A stretch of 64,000 nucleotides of DNA, taken from positions 1-64,000 of the forward strand of contig JAUJYZ010001172.1 in NCBI GenBank assembly GCA_033675265.1, given 5' to 3'. The translations under genes and the position numbers were made by a program. The stretch is from Actinostola sp. cb2023. Lineage: Eukaryota; Cnidaria; Anthozoa; Actiniaria; Actinostolidae. Shown here one piece after another: positions 33,538 through 44,621 of the stretch. The notes beneath the pieces were generated by a model. It had not been told where the DNA came from and did not search any database. It was given only the letters and a program-made list of their open reading frames with translations. Each line of letters starts with the position of its first letter. Within the stretch, counting starts at the first letter, position 1.

Positions 33538-33835
33538 GGACAAAAAAATGATTATCATAGCTGGAAAGAGCTCATTGAAATTAGTAAAAATGTGAAGTTT
33601 GGAAAAGATCGCTTCACAAATTGCGAAAATATGAATTTTCAAAAATCGAAATTTTGTATCAAATCCTTTGTTGGAGGCAAGAGTTGCCTCCAAGCCGTAA
33701 TTTCCAAAGGTTTTCATACAAAATTTCGATTTTTGAAAATTCATATCTTCGCAATTTGTGGATCGATCTTTTCCAAACTTCATATTTTTACTAATTTCAA
33801 CGAGCTCTTTCCAGCTATGATAATCATTTTTTGTC
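33538..33835. mobile_element. 298-bp long-armed palindromic element
   Basis: GGACAAAAAAATGATTATCA at 33538 and its reverse complement at the right end begin arms of about 135 bp. The arms run through GCTGGAAAGAGCTC and GAATTTTCAAAAATCGAAAT, separated by a small GGAGGCAAGAGTTGCCTCC hairpin. Confidence 0.9.
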
Positions 33836-34649
33836 CTATGAGTTTTGAAATTACATGATAAACCCTCATTTCACGGCTGCACCTCGTTTTTCTTCAACCC
33901 ATTTCATTCTCGTGTTTGATTTATTATCCTAAACTTGAAGAAATTCGACGAAATCATCAGCAACTTTATGCTATTAAATAGAAGTAACGTAAGAAACATA
34001 CTTTGACGGATTGGGAAGCACATTCAAACCGCGATATTTATTTGTAGTTATTTCATACTTGACACGATTTTCTTTGTTATTCAACGGGATGTGGGATGTA
34101 TACGTGTATCTAGATATTAACCTGGAAACCAGGTCAATTTCCAGATATATACCTTGAATTTGTAATGAGGAACTTCAGTCCCCTCTACAAACTCAACGTA
34201 TACCATGAGACAGGATTGTAGAAACCTTGTCCAACATTAGACAACTAGTTTAATTTAGTCGTCTCATGGTGAGCCATTTGCCTTTCGCAAATGCCCTATA
34301 CTTGATATTTCAAGCGCCCTTTCTCCTTGTGGGATGAGTTGAAGCATTTTATTTGACGCCAATTATAACAATAATCTGCGCATGCTCACACACAAAAAAA
34401 ATGTATGTGGCTTATTACCTTCGTTTTCGGTATTTGAGTTAAAACTCTCACTAAATGTACAATAAGTCAGTACAAAATTAAATCACACGACGTTCTCGTA
34501 CAATTCTTGATTAATGGATGATGTTTTGAACGTTCTCAAATTGCTCATCCCTTTACGAATTACACTCGATCGCGTGTGATTTTCTGGAACAATAATAATA
34601 ATAATAATAATAACAACAACCACTAATCTATTGTTATTTGTGTTCGCAG
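33836..34649. other. Intron, no exon seen
   Basis: Unique AT-rich sequence with a short (AAT)n run at about 34590-34613, just before the acceptor of exon A2. Confidence 0.55.
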
Positions 34650-34761
34650 CAAACATAACCTTCTGTAACCAAGATGATCTCTGGGAAGCAGAAAATCACA
34701 ATGAAACCATTGACATATTTCTGTGTAGACATTCAGCCTTAAAATTCACACACACTGTGAG
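34650..34761 (+). CDS. Calx-beta exon A2
   Basis: 112 nt (TTCGCAG to GTAAGC), phase 1 in and phase 2 out. It encodes the N-terminal strands of a Calx-beta domain: ITFCNQDDLWEAENHNETID, then IFLCRHS and HTVR. The E.EN..ET pattern corresponds to the family's V.E..G.V segment. It has two cysteines and one NET sequon. It pairs with exon B2. Confidence 0.8.
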
Positions 34762-34786
34762 GTAAGCTTACTTTCGAATTGGTATA

Positions 34787-35077
34787 CACCTAATTGCAGA
34801 AAGGTTGTCCACCTCGGAAAAGCACATTTACACATTTACACATTTGCACATTTGCACATTTGCACTTTTATAAGCGCTGAAATACAACTATCCACCTGAA
34901 ATGTTCTGTATAAGACCGCGGCATTCTTATGGCAGTCTACTTCTACTGAATCTATTGACTCTGGGTTCCACTTGCGCAAAACAAATATACACGTGTTGTT
35001 GCGAATGTGCAAATGTGCAAATGTGTAAATGTGCAAATGTGCTTTTCCGAGGTGGACAACCTTTCTGCAATTAGGTG
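34787..35077. mobile_element. MITE with telomere-like TTTGCACA subrepeats
   Basis: CACCTAATTGCAGAAAGGTT is inverted at the right end, with TA flanks. Each arm ends in four to five TTTGCACA/TTTACACA units, so the TIRs themselves contain short tandem repeats. Confidence 0.85.
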
Positions 35078-35080
35078 TAC

Positions 35081-35306
35081 ACCTATTTCAATAATCGTTG
35101 ATCATGGACGATCGGAAATGGGATAATCTGAGACCAAGAGGAATTGTGGGTACGAGCTGCAGTTCTTAAATTTACATCATAGATCTCATAAGAAATTTTG
35201 ACACTGGCAATTTCATACGACTGATTAATATAAACCACCCACATTTCCTCTCGGTCTCAGATCATCCATTTCAGATCGTCCATGATCAACGTTTATTGAA
35301 ATAGGT
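35081..35306. mobile_element. 226-bp MITE abutting the previous one
   Basis: ACCTATTTCAATAATCGTTG at 35081 and its reverse complement at 35306 begin arms of about 70 bp (GATCATGGACGATC, CTGAGACC). It sits tail-to-head against the neighbour, and both begin with CACCTA-like words. Confidence 0.85.
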
Positions 35307-35406
35307 CTATGTGATGATGACTGCATGTTGTCTAATTTGGAAATAATTGGACAAGGCCGTATAGTCTATACAGGTACAATTACTAACACTTCTTATGTGT
35401 TGACAG

Positions 35407-35645
35407 AGTTACAGTAGTACCAGGAACTGCAAATGAAACCACAGACTATGTAGTGAATCAAACCATTTCGACCGTTATATTTTCGCCTGATCAAAAAAGA
35501 AAGTCATTTGGAATCAGTCTGCAATTGGTTAATGATGAGATTGGTGAAGACAACGAGACATTCAGTGTCCAATTGACGACATCTGATGGCAATGTTAACA
35601 TCACAGGACAAACTTCAAAGACTGTAAACATCTATGACGATGACA
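35407..35645 (+). CDS. Calx-beta exon B2
   Basis: 239 nt (TTGACAG to GTAAGT), phase 2 in and phase 1 out. It encodes VTVVPGTANETTDYVV, then VNDEIGEDNETFSVQLTT, which is the conserved D...E.NE.F.V.L calcium-loop region, and a final strand VNIYDDDS. It completes the domain begun in A2. It has four N-glycosylation sequons (NET, NQT, NET, NIT). Codons and borders are intact. Confidence 0.9.
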
Positions 35646-35666
35646 GTAAGTGTTTTCCAGGATATG

Positions 35667-35857
35667 TTAGAGTCGTTTTAGTATGAGTGAGAAACCTAAC
35701 TACGTCACGGAGTGACGGTCACTGCAAGGAATTGAAGACATCTATTCAACCAATCACAGAGCGCCGGCAAAATCATTGCTCAACCAATCACGGCACGGTC
35801 ACCGCATGGCACGTACCGTACCGTTACTACTTCACACTTATACGAAAACGACTCTAA
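35667..35857. mobile_element. 191-bp MITE, TTAGAGTCGTTTT family
   Basis: TTAGAGTCGTTTTAGTATGA at 35667 is inverted at 35857 with two mismatches. An end of the same family (ACGAAAACGACTCTAA) occurs at 42438-42453. CGGTCAC and CAACCAATCAC words inside are inverted or repeated. Confidence 0.8.
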
Positions 35858-36160
35858 TATCAATGGCTTACATCACAAGAAATATCGCTACAGTAAAACT
35901 AACATTTAACTAGATATCCCTTGCGTACACAATAATTCATGAAATCTGCTCCAGAAAAGATAATTAATTATCAAGAATCGCGAATTAATATGAAAACTGC
36001 TTAATTTATGCAAATTCGACTGACGTTAATTTTACTTTTCCTATTTTCTACTTTACTATAAAAGCATTGGTTGTACAATAACTGTAACAGACTAAATGTA
36101 CACAACATTCCTGATATACTTATCTATTAATAATAATAATAATCTATTGTTGTTTGTCAG

Positions 36161-36275
36161 ACACTTTCTACCTTGCCAATGTCAGCAGCATTTCCATCGA
36201 TGAGAATATGAAATCAGGCGTGGTACTAGTAACAATACGACGACGTGGTAAAACGTGGGTTTCATCGACCGTAAG
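36161..36275 (+). CDS. Calx-beta exon A3
   Basis: 115 nt (TTTGTCAG to GTATGA), phase 1 in and phase 2 out. It encodes FYLANVSSISIDENMKSGVV, then LVTIRRRG and SSTVR. This is the canonical N-terminal half of a Calx-beta domain, with ISIDEN..SG matching V.E..G. It should splice to B3 across a 4.2-kb intron filled by a large palindromic element. One NVS sequon. Confidence 0.9.
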
Positions 36276-36466
36276 GTATGACAATAATTAAAAAAGCTAA
36301 CAAATCAACAAACGCCTGAGCGTCAACCATCTAAATCAAGACCTGGGTCTAGTCGCGCGTAAAGGTACCGGCCGATATTATGGACATTTTTAGTAATTTC
36401 AAGTAATTTGCATAACAAACCAACAAAAATTATTAAATTATTATTGTTCAATTAATAAGGCAAAAT

Positions 36467-39400
36467 CACAGGTAGCCCAAGCTCAGTATCAGTGGCGTAA
36501 ATACAGTAAATGTATGGGCTTTCTTGTTCTGGTGTACTTGAATAAATAAATAAATAAATCGTTTGCCTTTATTCGCCTCGTACTTGTTCCTTGTGTTGTC
36601 CTTTACCTCTGTAGGAATTTATAGGCCATTCCGCTCGAAATTGAGAGAGTTACGGCGGTTTAAAAAAAAAATTCCTATCAGTAAGAAAATATAGAAGGTA
36701 GGTCACTCATGGCCGCCAGCGAACTCACATGGTCCCACTCAAATGCTCATAAATCTCTCGAAACTAGACATAACGCCAAATTTCTTTCGGTAAACTGTAG
36801 TCCAATACAAGTCCGATAAATCACACTACCATTCCTTTCTCTTACTCATCACTATCTGCATCCATGAGGAAGGTTTTTGTGACTTTCATCGGCAACATGA
36901 ACCTCTGTACCTTCAAGTCTGACACGGATTTTGAACGGCCGTACAAAAATGCACACACCGGGGAGGGCGATTTTATATTTTACGCCCACTTCAAGATGGC
37001 GGATATTTCCGAGATGACCTGGAATCTAATAATTTAATATGAGCAGCTCAACTTCCGGTGAATCGTATTATTTGCACATAGAGTTCAGTATTCTTGTCAT
37101 TTTCTTTGTTTTCTTCGATAAATGTTGAATGTTATACATATTTGGGGGATAAATCGTATGTATTTATTGTCTGAAATAAAACGATCCATTGTGATAAAGT
37201 TGGAGCTTTATTTTCGACTCTCATTTGCTACCGTATTCGTACGCGAGTAGAATTTTAAATGCCAATGCGAAGTCATAAAAGCGGTAAGTATTGTAAGACA
37301 ACTAAACATCAAGACAGCGGCATAGGATAAAATACGCTTTATCGTGGAAAAATTCGACTCCTGATACGAATAACAAATGAGATTCGGCGTACGGCAGTCT
37401 GATGTGTCACGCCAGAATTAAATTTATTCAGTCTCGTATACTGTGCCCAGCGTAAACCAAAAAATCATAGAAATAATCGACTCAACGTTACGAATAACAA
37501 AATCAGAGTCGGCGTACGGTTACCGTACGAGTAGCCACCGGCTCCATATTTTCATTTACTTACTGGCTATCTAACGGATTGTTCCCCTCATGCAAAACAC
37601 TTTAAAAAAGATCCAGCTTTATTTGAAAGTTTCTACTCATCGATCACTGCTGCGGTAAAACGCTTGCTTTTTAGTGGGCGTAAAGTGTGAGCTCACTTCG
37701 CATTTTACGCCCACTAAAAAGCAAGCGTTTTACCGCAGTGATCGATGAGTAGAAACTTTCACATCAAGCTGGATCTTCTTTAAAGTGTTTTGAGGGGAAC
37801 AATCCGTCGAAAGATAGCCATGCAGTAAGTGAATGAAAATAAGCTCCAACTTCATCACAATTGGATAGTTTTATTTCAGACAATAAATACATACAATTGC
37901 GGATTTCTCCGCCAAATATGTATAACCACGGGCAACAGGTCACGTAGAGTCAGTATTTTGGGTAATATTTGTATTTTGCGTATCGGTTATAAGCTCTCAG
38001 AAACTCTGTTATTGTACTGTATTTGTTTCTGATGACCTTTAGTAATCCGAACCCCGACATCTGGTTTTATTTATGACGTCAGCGAAAGCTCCCGACTACC
38101 TAAGAAGGGAGAAGGGTATGCAACAGGCCCTTATGTAAACAAAAATCTTCGTCCTGAGTTTGTGCAAGAAAAGTCACGTGGGGTGGACAAGTGATGACAG
38201 ATACACTTTTGGGAGAATCGCAGTGTTAACAGATTTGTATCACAACAAACTCTTGAAATATAAACGGCCAGTAGCAGTGAAATTAGAATATGTATTTAAT
38301 CTAAAAGAAATGCTAGAGCTTTATATTTTAGAAGTTGGGAAATACCCAATAACATTGTAATCGAAACATGAGGTAAGTAAAACACGGCGGATTCAAATAG
38401 AAAGCTACTGACTTAACGGATGACAGTTCCGAACCCTCATCGACTGAATTTTGAAAGATTTTCAGGTAGGCATACGTTATTTATTCATGATTTATCTCGA
38501 TTGTAGAATAGTAGGACATATTTTTCTCTCTACGGATAGGTCCTGAACGGAGATTACAAAATCCTGATTAAACAAAAGGTTAATAGAAAAGTAAACAAAC
38601 TTCGGTAAGTTCCAAAAACGTATCTATCATCACTTGTCCACCCCACGTGATTTTTCTTGCACAAAGTCAAGACGAAGGAAGAGAGAGGTCTAAGCCAATC
38701 AGAAGGTAGGATTCAGGTCTGTTGCATACCCTTCTCCCTTCTTAGGTAGTCGGAAGCTTTCGCTGACGTCATAAATAAAACCAGATGTCGGGGTTCGGAT
38801 TACTGTTGGGGGTTCGGATATCTAAAGGTCATCAGAAACAAATACAGACAATAGCAGAGCTTCGAAGAGCTTATAAGCGATACGGAAAATACAAATATGA
38901 CCCAAAATACTGACTCTACGTGACCTGTTGCCCGTGGTATAACCTTCAACATTTATTGCAATTGCAGTTTAGCCAACAAAGAAATTGCCAAGAATTACTC
39001 GATGTGAACTCGAAGAAAATACGAAGACGATTCACCGGAAGTTGAGCTGCTCATATTAGTAGATTCCAGGCCATCTCGGCCATATCCGCCATCTTGAAGT
39101 GGGCGTAAAATATAAAATCGCCCGGGGAGGGACAGAGGTACATTTGACACTTGAATAAAATTTCCGTACCCTCCCGTGAGGATTGCAACCCTATCTTGTC
39201 AGAGATTATAACAAAATCTTTTCTTCGAATTCGTGTTGATTTTCAATACCCCATTTGGAATTTGCTTCAAAGGGCTTTTTCCTTGAAATCAGAAGCATTA
39301 ATTTGACAGAAGAAATACTGTAATCTATGATAGAACGAAATTTTATTCAAGTGTCAATTTGATTAGATTATTATATACTGCACGTTCGTATTTTGAACGA

Positions 39401-39958
39401 GCTTCACGCTCCTGGACGACACGTGTTGAAATAAACTATTGTATTGTATTGTACCTCTGTCCCTCCCCGGTGTGTGCATTTTTGTACGGCCGTTCAAAAT
39501 CCGTGTCAGACTTGAAGGTACAGAGGTTCATGTTGCCGATGAAAGCCACAAAAACCTTGCTCTTGGATGCAGATAGCGATGAGTAAGAGAAGGGAATGGT
39601 AGTGTGATTTATCGGACTTGTATTGAACTACAGTTTACCGAAAGAAATTTGGCGTTATGTCTAGTTTCGAGAGATTTACGAGCATTTGAGTGGGACCATG
39701 TGAGTTCGCTGGCGGCCATGAGTGACCTACCTTCTATATTTTCTTACTGGTAGGAAATTTTTTTTTAAACCGCCGTAACTCACTCAATTTCGAGCGGAAT
39801 GGCCTATAAATTCCTACAGAGTTAAAGGACAACACAACGAACAAGTACGAGGCGAATAAAGGCAAATATTTATTTATTTATTTATTCAAGTACACCAGGC
39901 AAGAAATCCCATACATTTACTGTATTTACGCCACTGATACTGAGCTTGGGCTACCTGT
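36467..39958. mobile_element. 3.5-kb nested palindromic (foldback) element with target duplication
   Basis: CACAGGTAGCCCAAGCTCAG at 36467 is inverted at 39959. GCAAAAT (GGCAAAAT if one more base is counted) directly flanks both ends at 36459-36466 and 39959-39966, a hAT-like duplication length. Outer arms pair 36467-37130 with 38950-39958. The left arm carries an inserted palindrome (about 37126-37925) with another inside it (about 37552-37840). Inner arms pair about 37925-38180 with 38620-38945. The right arm has an extra segment at about 39130-39460. No transposase was found. Confidence 0.85.
37552..37840. repeat. Inner palindrome within the foldback element
   Basis: TTACTGGCTATCTAACGGAT through TTTTAGTGGGCGTAAA is inverted around a TGAGCTCA-centred axis near 37690, with few mismatches over about 120 bp per arm. 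Confidence 0.85.
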
Positions 39959-39966
39959 GGCAAAAT

Positions 39967-40461
39967 GGCGGTAAATGCGAACGTGTTTGGGAGTGTCTTT
40001 TTTTTCACCAAAATTATCTCAGAACATTACGGAAAATTAAAACTCCTAACTGCATCTATAATTATTTATTATGCCATTACAGTCTTTATTACAAAGAATT
40101 GAGGAAATTAGACAGCAAAATATCGAAAAATTAACCTTCAAAGTTTTACGTTTGTGACGTTGTGGTATTAAAAATGGCAACGCGAGTCTCATTTCATTCG
40201 CTTCTCAACGTGAAATCTAATTCAACTCGCCTGAGGTTCAGAATGCTTATTGATGGAATTATTAAAAAAAGTGAAGTTTGAATAGTATAAGTAACTTTTA
40301 TATCATACATTTATATCATACACGTCATTCCTGCCTTACCATTGTAATATTTCGAGGTCATGGGAACAGTTTGGTGACAATCATCGTATAAGTTCATATA
40401 CAGAAGATCTTCTGACAACATTTCAAGTTCCGTTATGATTATGTCTTCTGTTTAATTACAG
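39967..40461. other. Intron before exon B3
   Basis: No exon or repeat was recognised. A 62-codon frame across its left border is not supported. Confidence 0.55.
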
Positions 40462-40696
40462 GCGTGAGATAGAGTACATTACCGCTTCTCCTGAGGACTG
40501 CACCGCTGACCAAAACGTAAACATCACATTTGAAGCAGGGCAAACCTCTAAATCTATACTATAACAGTTTGTAACATTGTCAACGATAAACTGGTTGAGG
40601 ATGATGAAACCTTCAAAGTCAAGATCCACGGGGTTGGTGGTAGTAACGTTCAGGCAGGCAAAGATGTAAAAGAAATCATACTGATCAGTGATGATG
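40462..40696 (+). pseudogene. Calx-beta exon B3, one base short (frameshift)
   Basis: Splice borders (AATTACAG and G|GTACGT) and both ends match a B-half exon. It starts in phase 2 with REIEYITASPEDCTADQNV, then ITFEAGQTSKSI. A TAA follows near 40562. In another frame the sequence resumes TVCNIVNDKLVEDDETFKV and ends GKDVKEIILISDDG. The length is 235 nt, whereas all complete B exons here are 3n+2 (230, 236, 239, 245), so exactly one base is missing near 40558. It could be a true null mutation, an assembly error or polymorphism. The downstream half keeps the conserved ND..VEDDETF loop, which argues for a recent change or an error. Confidence 0.85.
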
Positions 40697-41985
40697 GTAC
40701 GTAATTATAGAGATGTTGATGATCAGTGACGATGCTGCGTGATAATAGAGATGTTGATGATCAGTGATGATGGTACGTAATTATAGAGATTTTGATGATC
40801 AGTGATGATGGTACGTAATTATAGAGATGTTGATTATCAGTAAGTGATGATGATACGTAATTATAGATGCTGATGATCAGTGATGATGGTACGTAATTAT
40901 AGAGATGTTGATGATCAGTGATGATGGTACGTAACTATAGAGATGTTGATGATCAGTGATGATGGTACGTAATTATAGAGATGTTGATGATCAGTGATGA
41001 TGGTACGTAATTTAGAGATGTTGATGATCAGTGATGATGGTACGTAATTATAGAGATGTTGATGATCAGTAAGTGATGATGGTACGTAATTATAGAGATG
41101 TTGATGATCAGTGATGATGGTACGTAATAATAGAGATGTTGATGATCAGTGATGATGGTACGTAATTATAGGGATGGATGATAAGTGATGATGATAAGAT
41201 GTTGATGATGGTACGTAATTATAGATGTTGATGATCAGTGATGATCAGTAATGATGTTGGTACGTAATTATAGGGATGTTGATGATCAGTGATGATGGTA
41301 CGTAGATTTTGATATAGTGGATGCTGCGATGAGATGTTGATGATCAGTGATGATGGTACGTAATTATAGAGATTTTGATGATCAGTGATGATGCTGCGTA
41401 ATAATAGAGATGTTGATGATCAGTGATGATGGTACGTAATTATAGAGATGTTGATGATCAGTGATGATGGTGCGTAATTATAGGGATGTTGATGATCAGT
41501 GATGATGGTACGTAATTATAGAGATTTTGATGATCAGTGATGATGCTGCGTAATAATAGAGATGTTGATGATCAGTGATGATGGTACGTAATTATAGAGA
41601 TTTTGATGATCAGTGATGATGCTGCGTAATAATAGAGATGTTGATGATCAGTGATGATGGTACGTAATTATAGGGATGTTGATGATCAGTGATGATGGTA
41701 CGTAATTATAGAGATTTTGATGATCAGTGATGATGCTGCGTAATAATAGAGATGTTGAGGATCAGTGATGATGGTACGTAATTATAGAGATTTTGATGAT
41801 CAGTGATGATGGTACGTAATCATAGAGATGTTGATGATCAGTGATGATGGTACGTAATTACAGAGATGTTGATGATCAGTGATGATGGTACGTAATTATA
41901 AAGATGTTGATGATCAGTGATGATGGTACGTAATTATAGAGATGTTGATGATCAGTGATGATGGTACGTAATTCAGTATAGAGAT
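40697..41985. repeat. 38-bp minisatellite that copies the B3 splice-donor junction
   Basis: The unit is GTACGTAATTATAGAGATGT then TGATGATCAGTGATGATG. The last 18 bases match the end of exon B3 (TGATCAGTGATGATG) and the first six are its donor. About 34 copies follow the real junction. In 41360-41780 units alternate with a GATGCTGCGTAATAATAG variant that lacks the GT, forming 76-bp dimers. Confidence 0.95.
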
Positions 41986-42833
41986 GTTGAGTTGAGTTGT
42001 GTTATATCCCATGTGAACAGTAAATTGTAAAAATGAAAAAAGGAATAATTATCTTTGTATTATAAAACGCAAAGCAGAAATAAATGCAGTAACTTGTAGC
42101 AGCCGAAACGTCTGGAGAAATTAAAAAGAAAGGGACTGTTTATATCTTTAATTAGTACTTCAAGTTCGTTTTATAAATCCCGTTGCCACAGCAACTGGCG
42201 ACTCTAATTGGACCAATATGGCAAATGATGATCGCAGCTTTGCTGAATGCTGGTCCACTACTTGTTTTAAAATTGCGTAGACGAAAAAATCCTCTTTCTC
42301 GTGTATTGCGCCATGATCGTGCGGTATCGGAGCAATATGATTGGTTGAGCAATGATTTTTCGCGCTGTGAGGTTGAATAAATTGTCTTCGATTCCGTACC
42401 GTGACTGTAAACTCCGTGCCGTAGGTTTCCCACTCATACGAAAACGACTCTAAGACGCTCTCGATCCGCCTTCGGGACGCTTTACTAACCTAATCGGACA
42501 ATATCGTAGATGGCGGATACGTACGAAGATCGGGGATAAAGACCAATAGTAATAAAGGGATTGCAACCGTTTAGCAACTGGCGACTCTAATTGGACCTAC
42601 ATGACAAATGATTACGGCTTTGCTGCACGCTGGTTAATTACTCGGCTGGCTGCCTGTAGCACGAGAGTTGTAAAAAAGGTAGCAAATCGCCAACTGGGTA
42701 CCATGATGCATGCGCACTGTGCCACTGAGGAAACAGAAGACTCATTGCCCATTGCTGATGCCCGCCGTGTGAACGCTATGTGTAAATAAACTCTTGCTCG
42801 TGTTTTATCTATTACGTTTATGTTTTATTTCAG
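41986..42833. other. Intron with MITE-derived direct duplication
   Basis: AGCAACTGGCGACTCTAATTGG occurs in direct orientation at about 42189 and 42570, each followed by about 60 similar bases (CAAATGAT...GGCTTTGCTG). A TTAGAGTCGTTTT-family end is at 42438-42453. GAAACGTC at 42108 is an isolated box. No exon was seen before the acceptor at 42833. Confidence 0.55.
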
Positions 42834-42936
42834 TTGACATTGCGTGCAAAGGGTTCAGACTCAATGAAAATGATGAAAATGCAACAATTGTGTTCAATCG
42901 AACTGGAGCAATAGCAGTCACATCAAACAGTATCCA
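42834..42936 (+). CDS. Calx-beta exon A4
   Basis: 103 nt (TTATTTCAG to CA|GTGAGT), phase 1 in and phase 2 out. It encodes IACKGFRLNENDENATIVFN, then RTGAIAVTSNSIQ. The FRLNEND.NATIVF segment corresponds to the family's F.V.E..G.V.V and the RTG to the R.G turn. It has one cysteine and one NAT sequon. It pairs with B4. Confidence 0.85.
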
Positions 42937-43429
42937 GTGAGTAATGGAACATTATCTAGTGTCAACTCATGTCTGAGCCTAATTCTGGCCTAAAGAGATA
43001 TGACTGGTGGGTCAGGAGCGTGGGGGAGTCAAACTCCATATCGTTCACCACGAAATACCCCCTTCCCCTCCTCAAACATATACATTTAAAGAGTAGACAC
43101 AGAGGAAGGGGGGTCTCAGGCTCCCTACCTACACCCGTGCCCCAAGGGAAACAGTGTGTTTTGTTTCTCCGCCGGAGACTCTCAATGTTCCCCGAGGCTT
43201 TGAATTTCTTCTTCTGTTCTCAAGCGATGCAAAACGTTTGGTCGCGGAGATGATTGCAAATTCGCCGCGCTTTCAAGGTGCACGTGCTGATCACGTGCGA
43301 GTTCAAAGTTCAAGCTGTTGTTTCTCTAGGGAGTTTTGCTCTATGACACGTGACATGTTCTCGACCAATCCAAAGAGCCGCTTGAGTTGAGAGATATAAC
43401 AATAATGTCTATGCATGATTCTTTTCTAG
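42937..43429. other. Intron, nothing recognised
   Basis: Two overlapping plus-strand frames of 78-94 codons here show no conserved pattern and are taken as chance. Confidence 0.5.
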
Positions 43430-43665
43430 TTGTACAACTTTGGATGGCACTGCAGTTCAGCCCACTGATTACGTTCATAAAAACGCAACCATCGAGTTTG
43501 GGTTAAATGATGAAGTGGAGAATTTTACAGTTAAAGTTGTAAATGACAATGTTGTTGAACGTGATGAAGTATTGAGGATCAGCTGTACCACGAAAGATAC
43601 AAACATTAACTTCCTGCCATCTTGCATGACCAGCAACTTGGCGATTGATATAATCAACGATGACA
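43430..43665 (+). CDS. Calx-beta exon B4
   Basis: 236 nt (TTTTCTAG to GTAAGT), phase 2 in and phase 1 out. It encodes TLDGTAVQPTDYVHKNATIE, then VVNDNVVERDEVLRISC (the acidic loop, with VERDE in place of EG.E) and a last strand LAIDIINDDS. Three cysteines and two N-glycosylation sequons (NAT, NFT) are present. It completes the domain begun in A4. Its phase-1 end cannot splice in frame directly to B5. Confidence 0.9.
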
Positions 43666-44034
43666 GTAAGTAACATTAGTATAATTTTAGACTTGAATAT
43701 AGAGTTTCGCGCGCTGTGATATGCACTGTACTACAAGTTACCTATTACGCGTAGATCCGACGTAAGCGCTACAACTAGTCATTTTGGACAGATACGATTG
43801 AATCGAATGTCAATTTTCGCTTTGGATTAACATTCTATTTAGAGCAGTAAAATTGAACTTATTATCACAGATGATTTGTGATAATTCCTTCCAAACTGAT
43901 CCCTCTCGTGACTAAATAAACTGCTTGATACAGAGATTGACGAAAAGAACTGCTTGATTAAAGATACAGAAACAACAAGTAATGTTCTTTGTCACTATAA
44001 AACCATGCAACCGATGTTTTAGATTTACACGGAT
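43666..44034. other. Intron, no A5 exon visible
   Basis: I searched for an AG-bounded phase 1 to 2 segment with an E..G-like pattern and found none. Confidence 0.45.
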
Positions 44035-44256
44035 TTACAGTGAGGACACACTAACCGGGACCCCTTGAGCAAAACTGACCAATCAGATTACACCAGAAAA
44101 TAATCACATTCCAAAAAAAGTTGCCTGGGCCAATCAGCATTATAGTCATAATGATGATTGGCGCAGATGACTTTTGTTGGAATGTGATTATTTTCAGCTG
44201 TAATCTGATTGGTCAGTTTTGCTCAAGGGGTCCCGGTTAGTGTGTCCTCACTGTAA
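44035..44256. mobile_element. 222-bp palindromic MITE
   Basis: TTACAGTGAGGACACACTAA at 44035 begins an arm of about 58 bp exactly inverted at 44256. A second stem (AATAATCACATTCCAA/TTGGAATGTGATTATT) lies inside. CCAATCAGATTACA and CCAATCAGCATTA words occur in it. Confidence 0.95.
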
Positions 44257-44574
44257 TAATTAATACTAATAATAATAATAATACTAATAATACCAGTAAT
44301 ACTAATAATTAAAATAATATAATAACTTTATTCCTCAAAACAAATTACAATTAATAAGAGATAGAAAAATAGATAAAAATCCTTATTTACAAAATTTAAA
44401 ATGATCGCTTGGATTGTTCAATAACAATTAATTAGTAATACTAATAATACTAATAATAATAAAAATCAGCGATATAAAGTTACGACGTTTCGACATCGTC
44501 AGATGTCATTATCAAGTAAATGTAAATGTCAGTGTCAATTATGTGAATATTATTAATCAGTGTCAGTGTCAATT

Positions 44575-44621
<47 letters not shown>

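Noticed and set aside
38160..38360. 66-codon frame in the loop of the large palindrome as a transposase
   Set aside because: Too short, and no catalytic motif.
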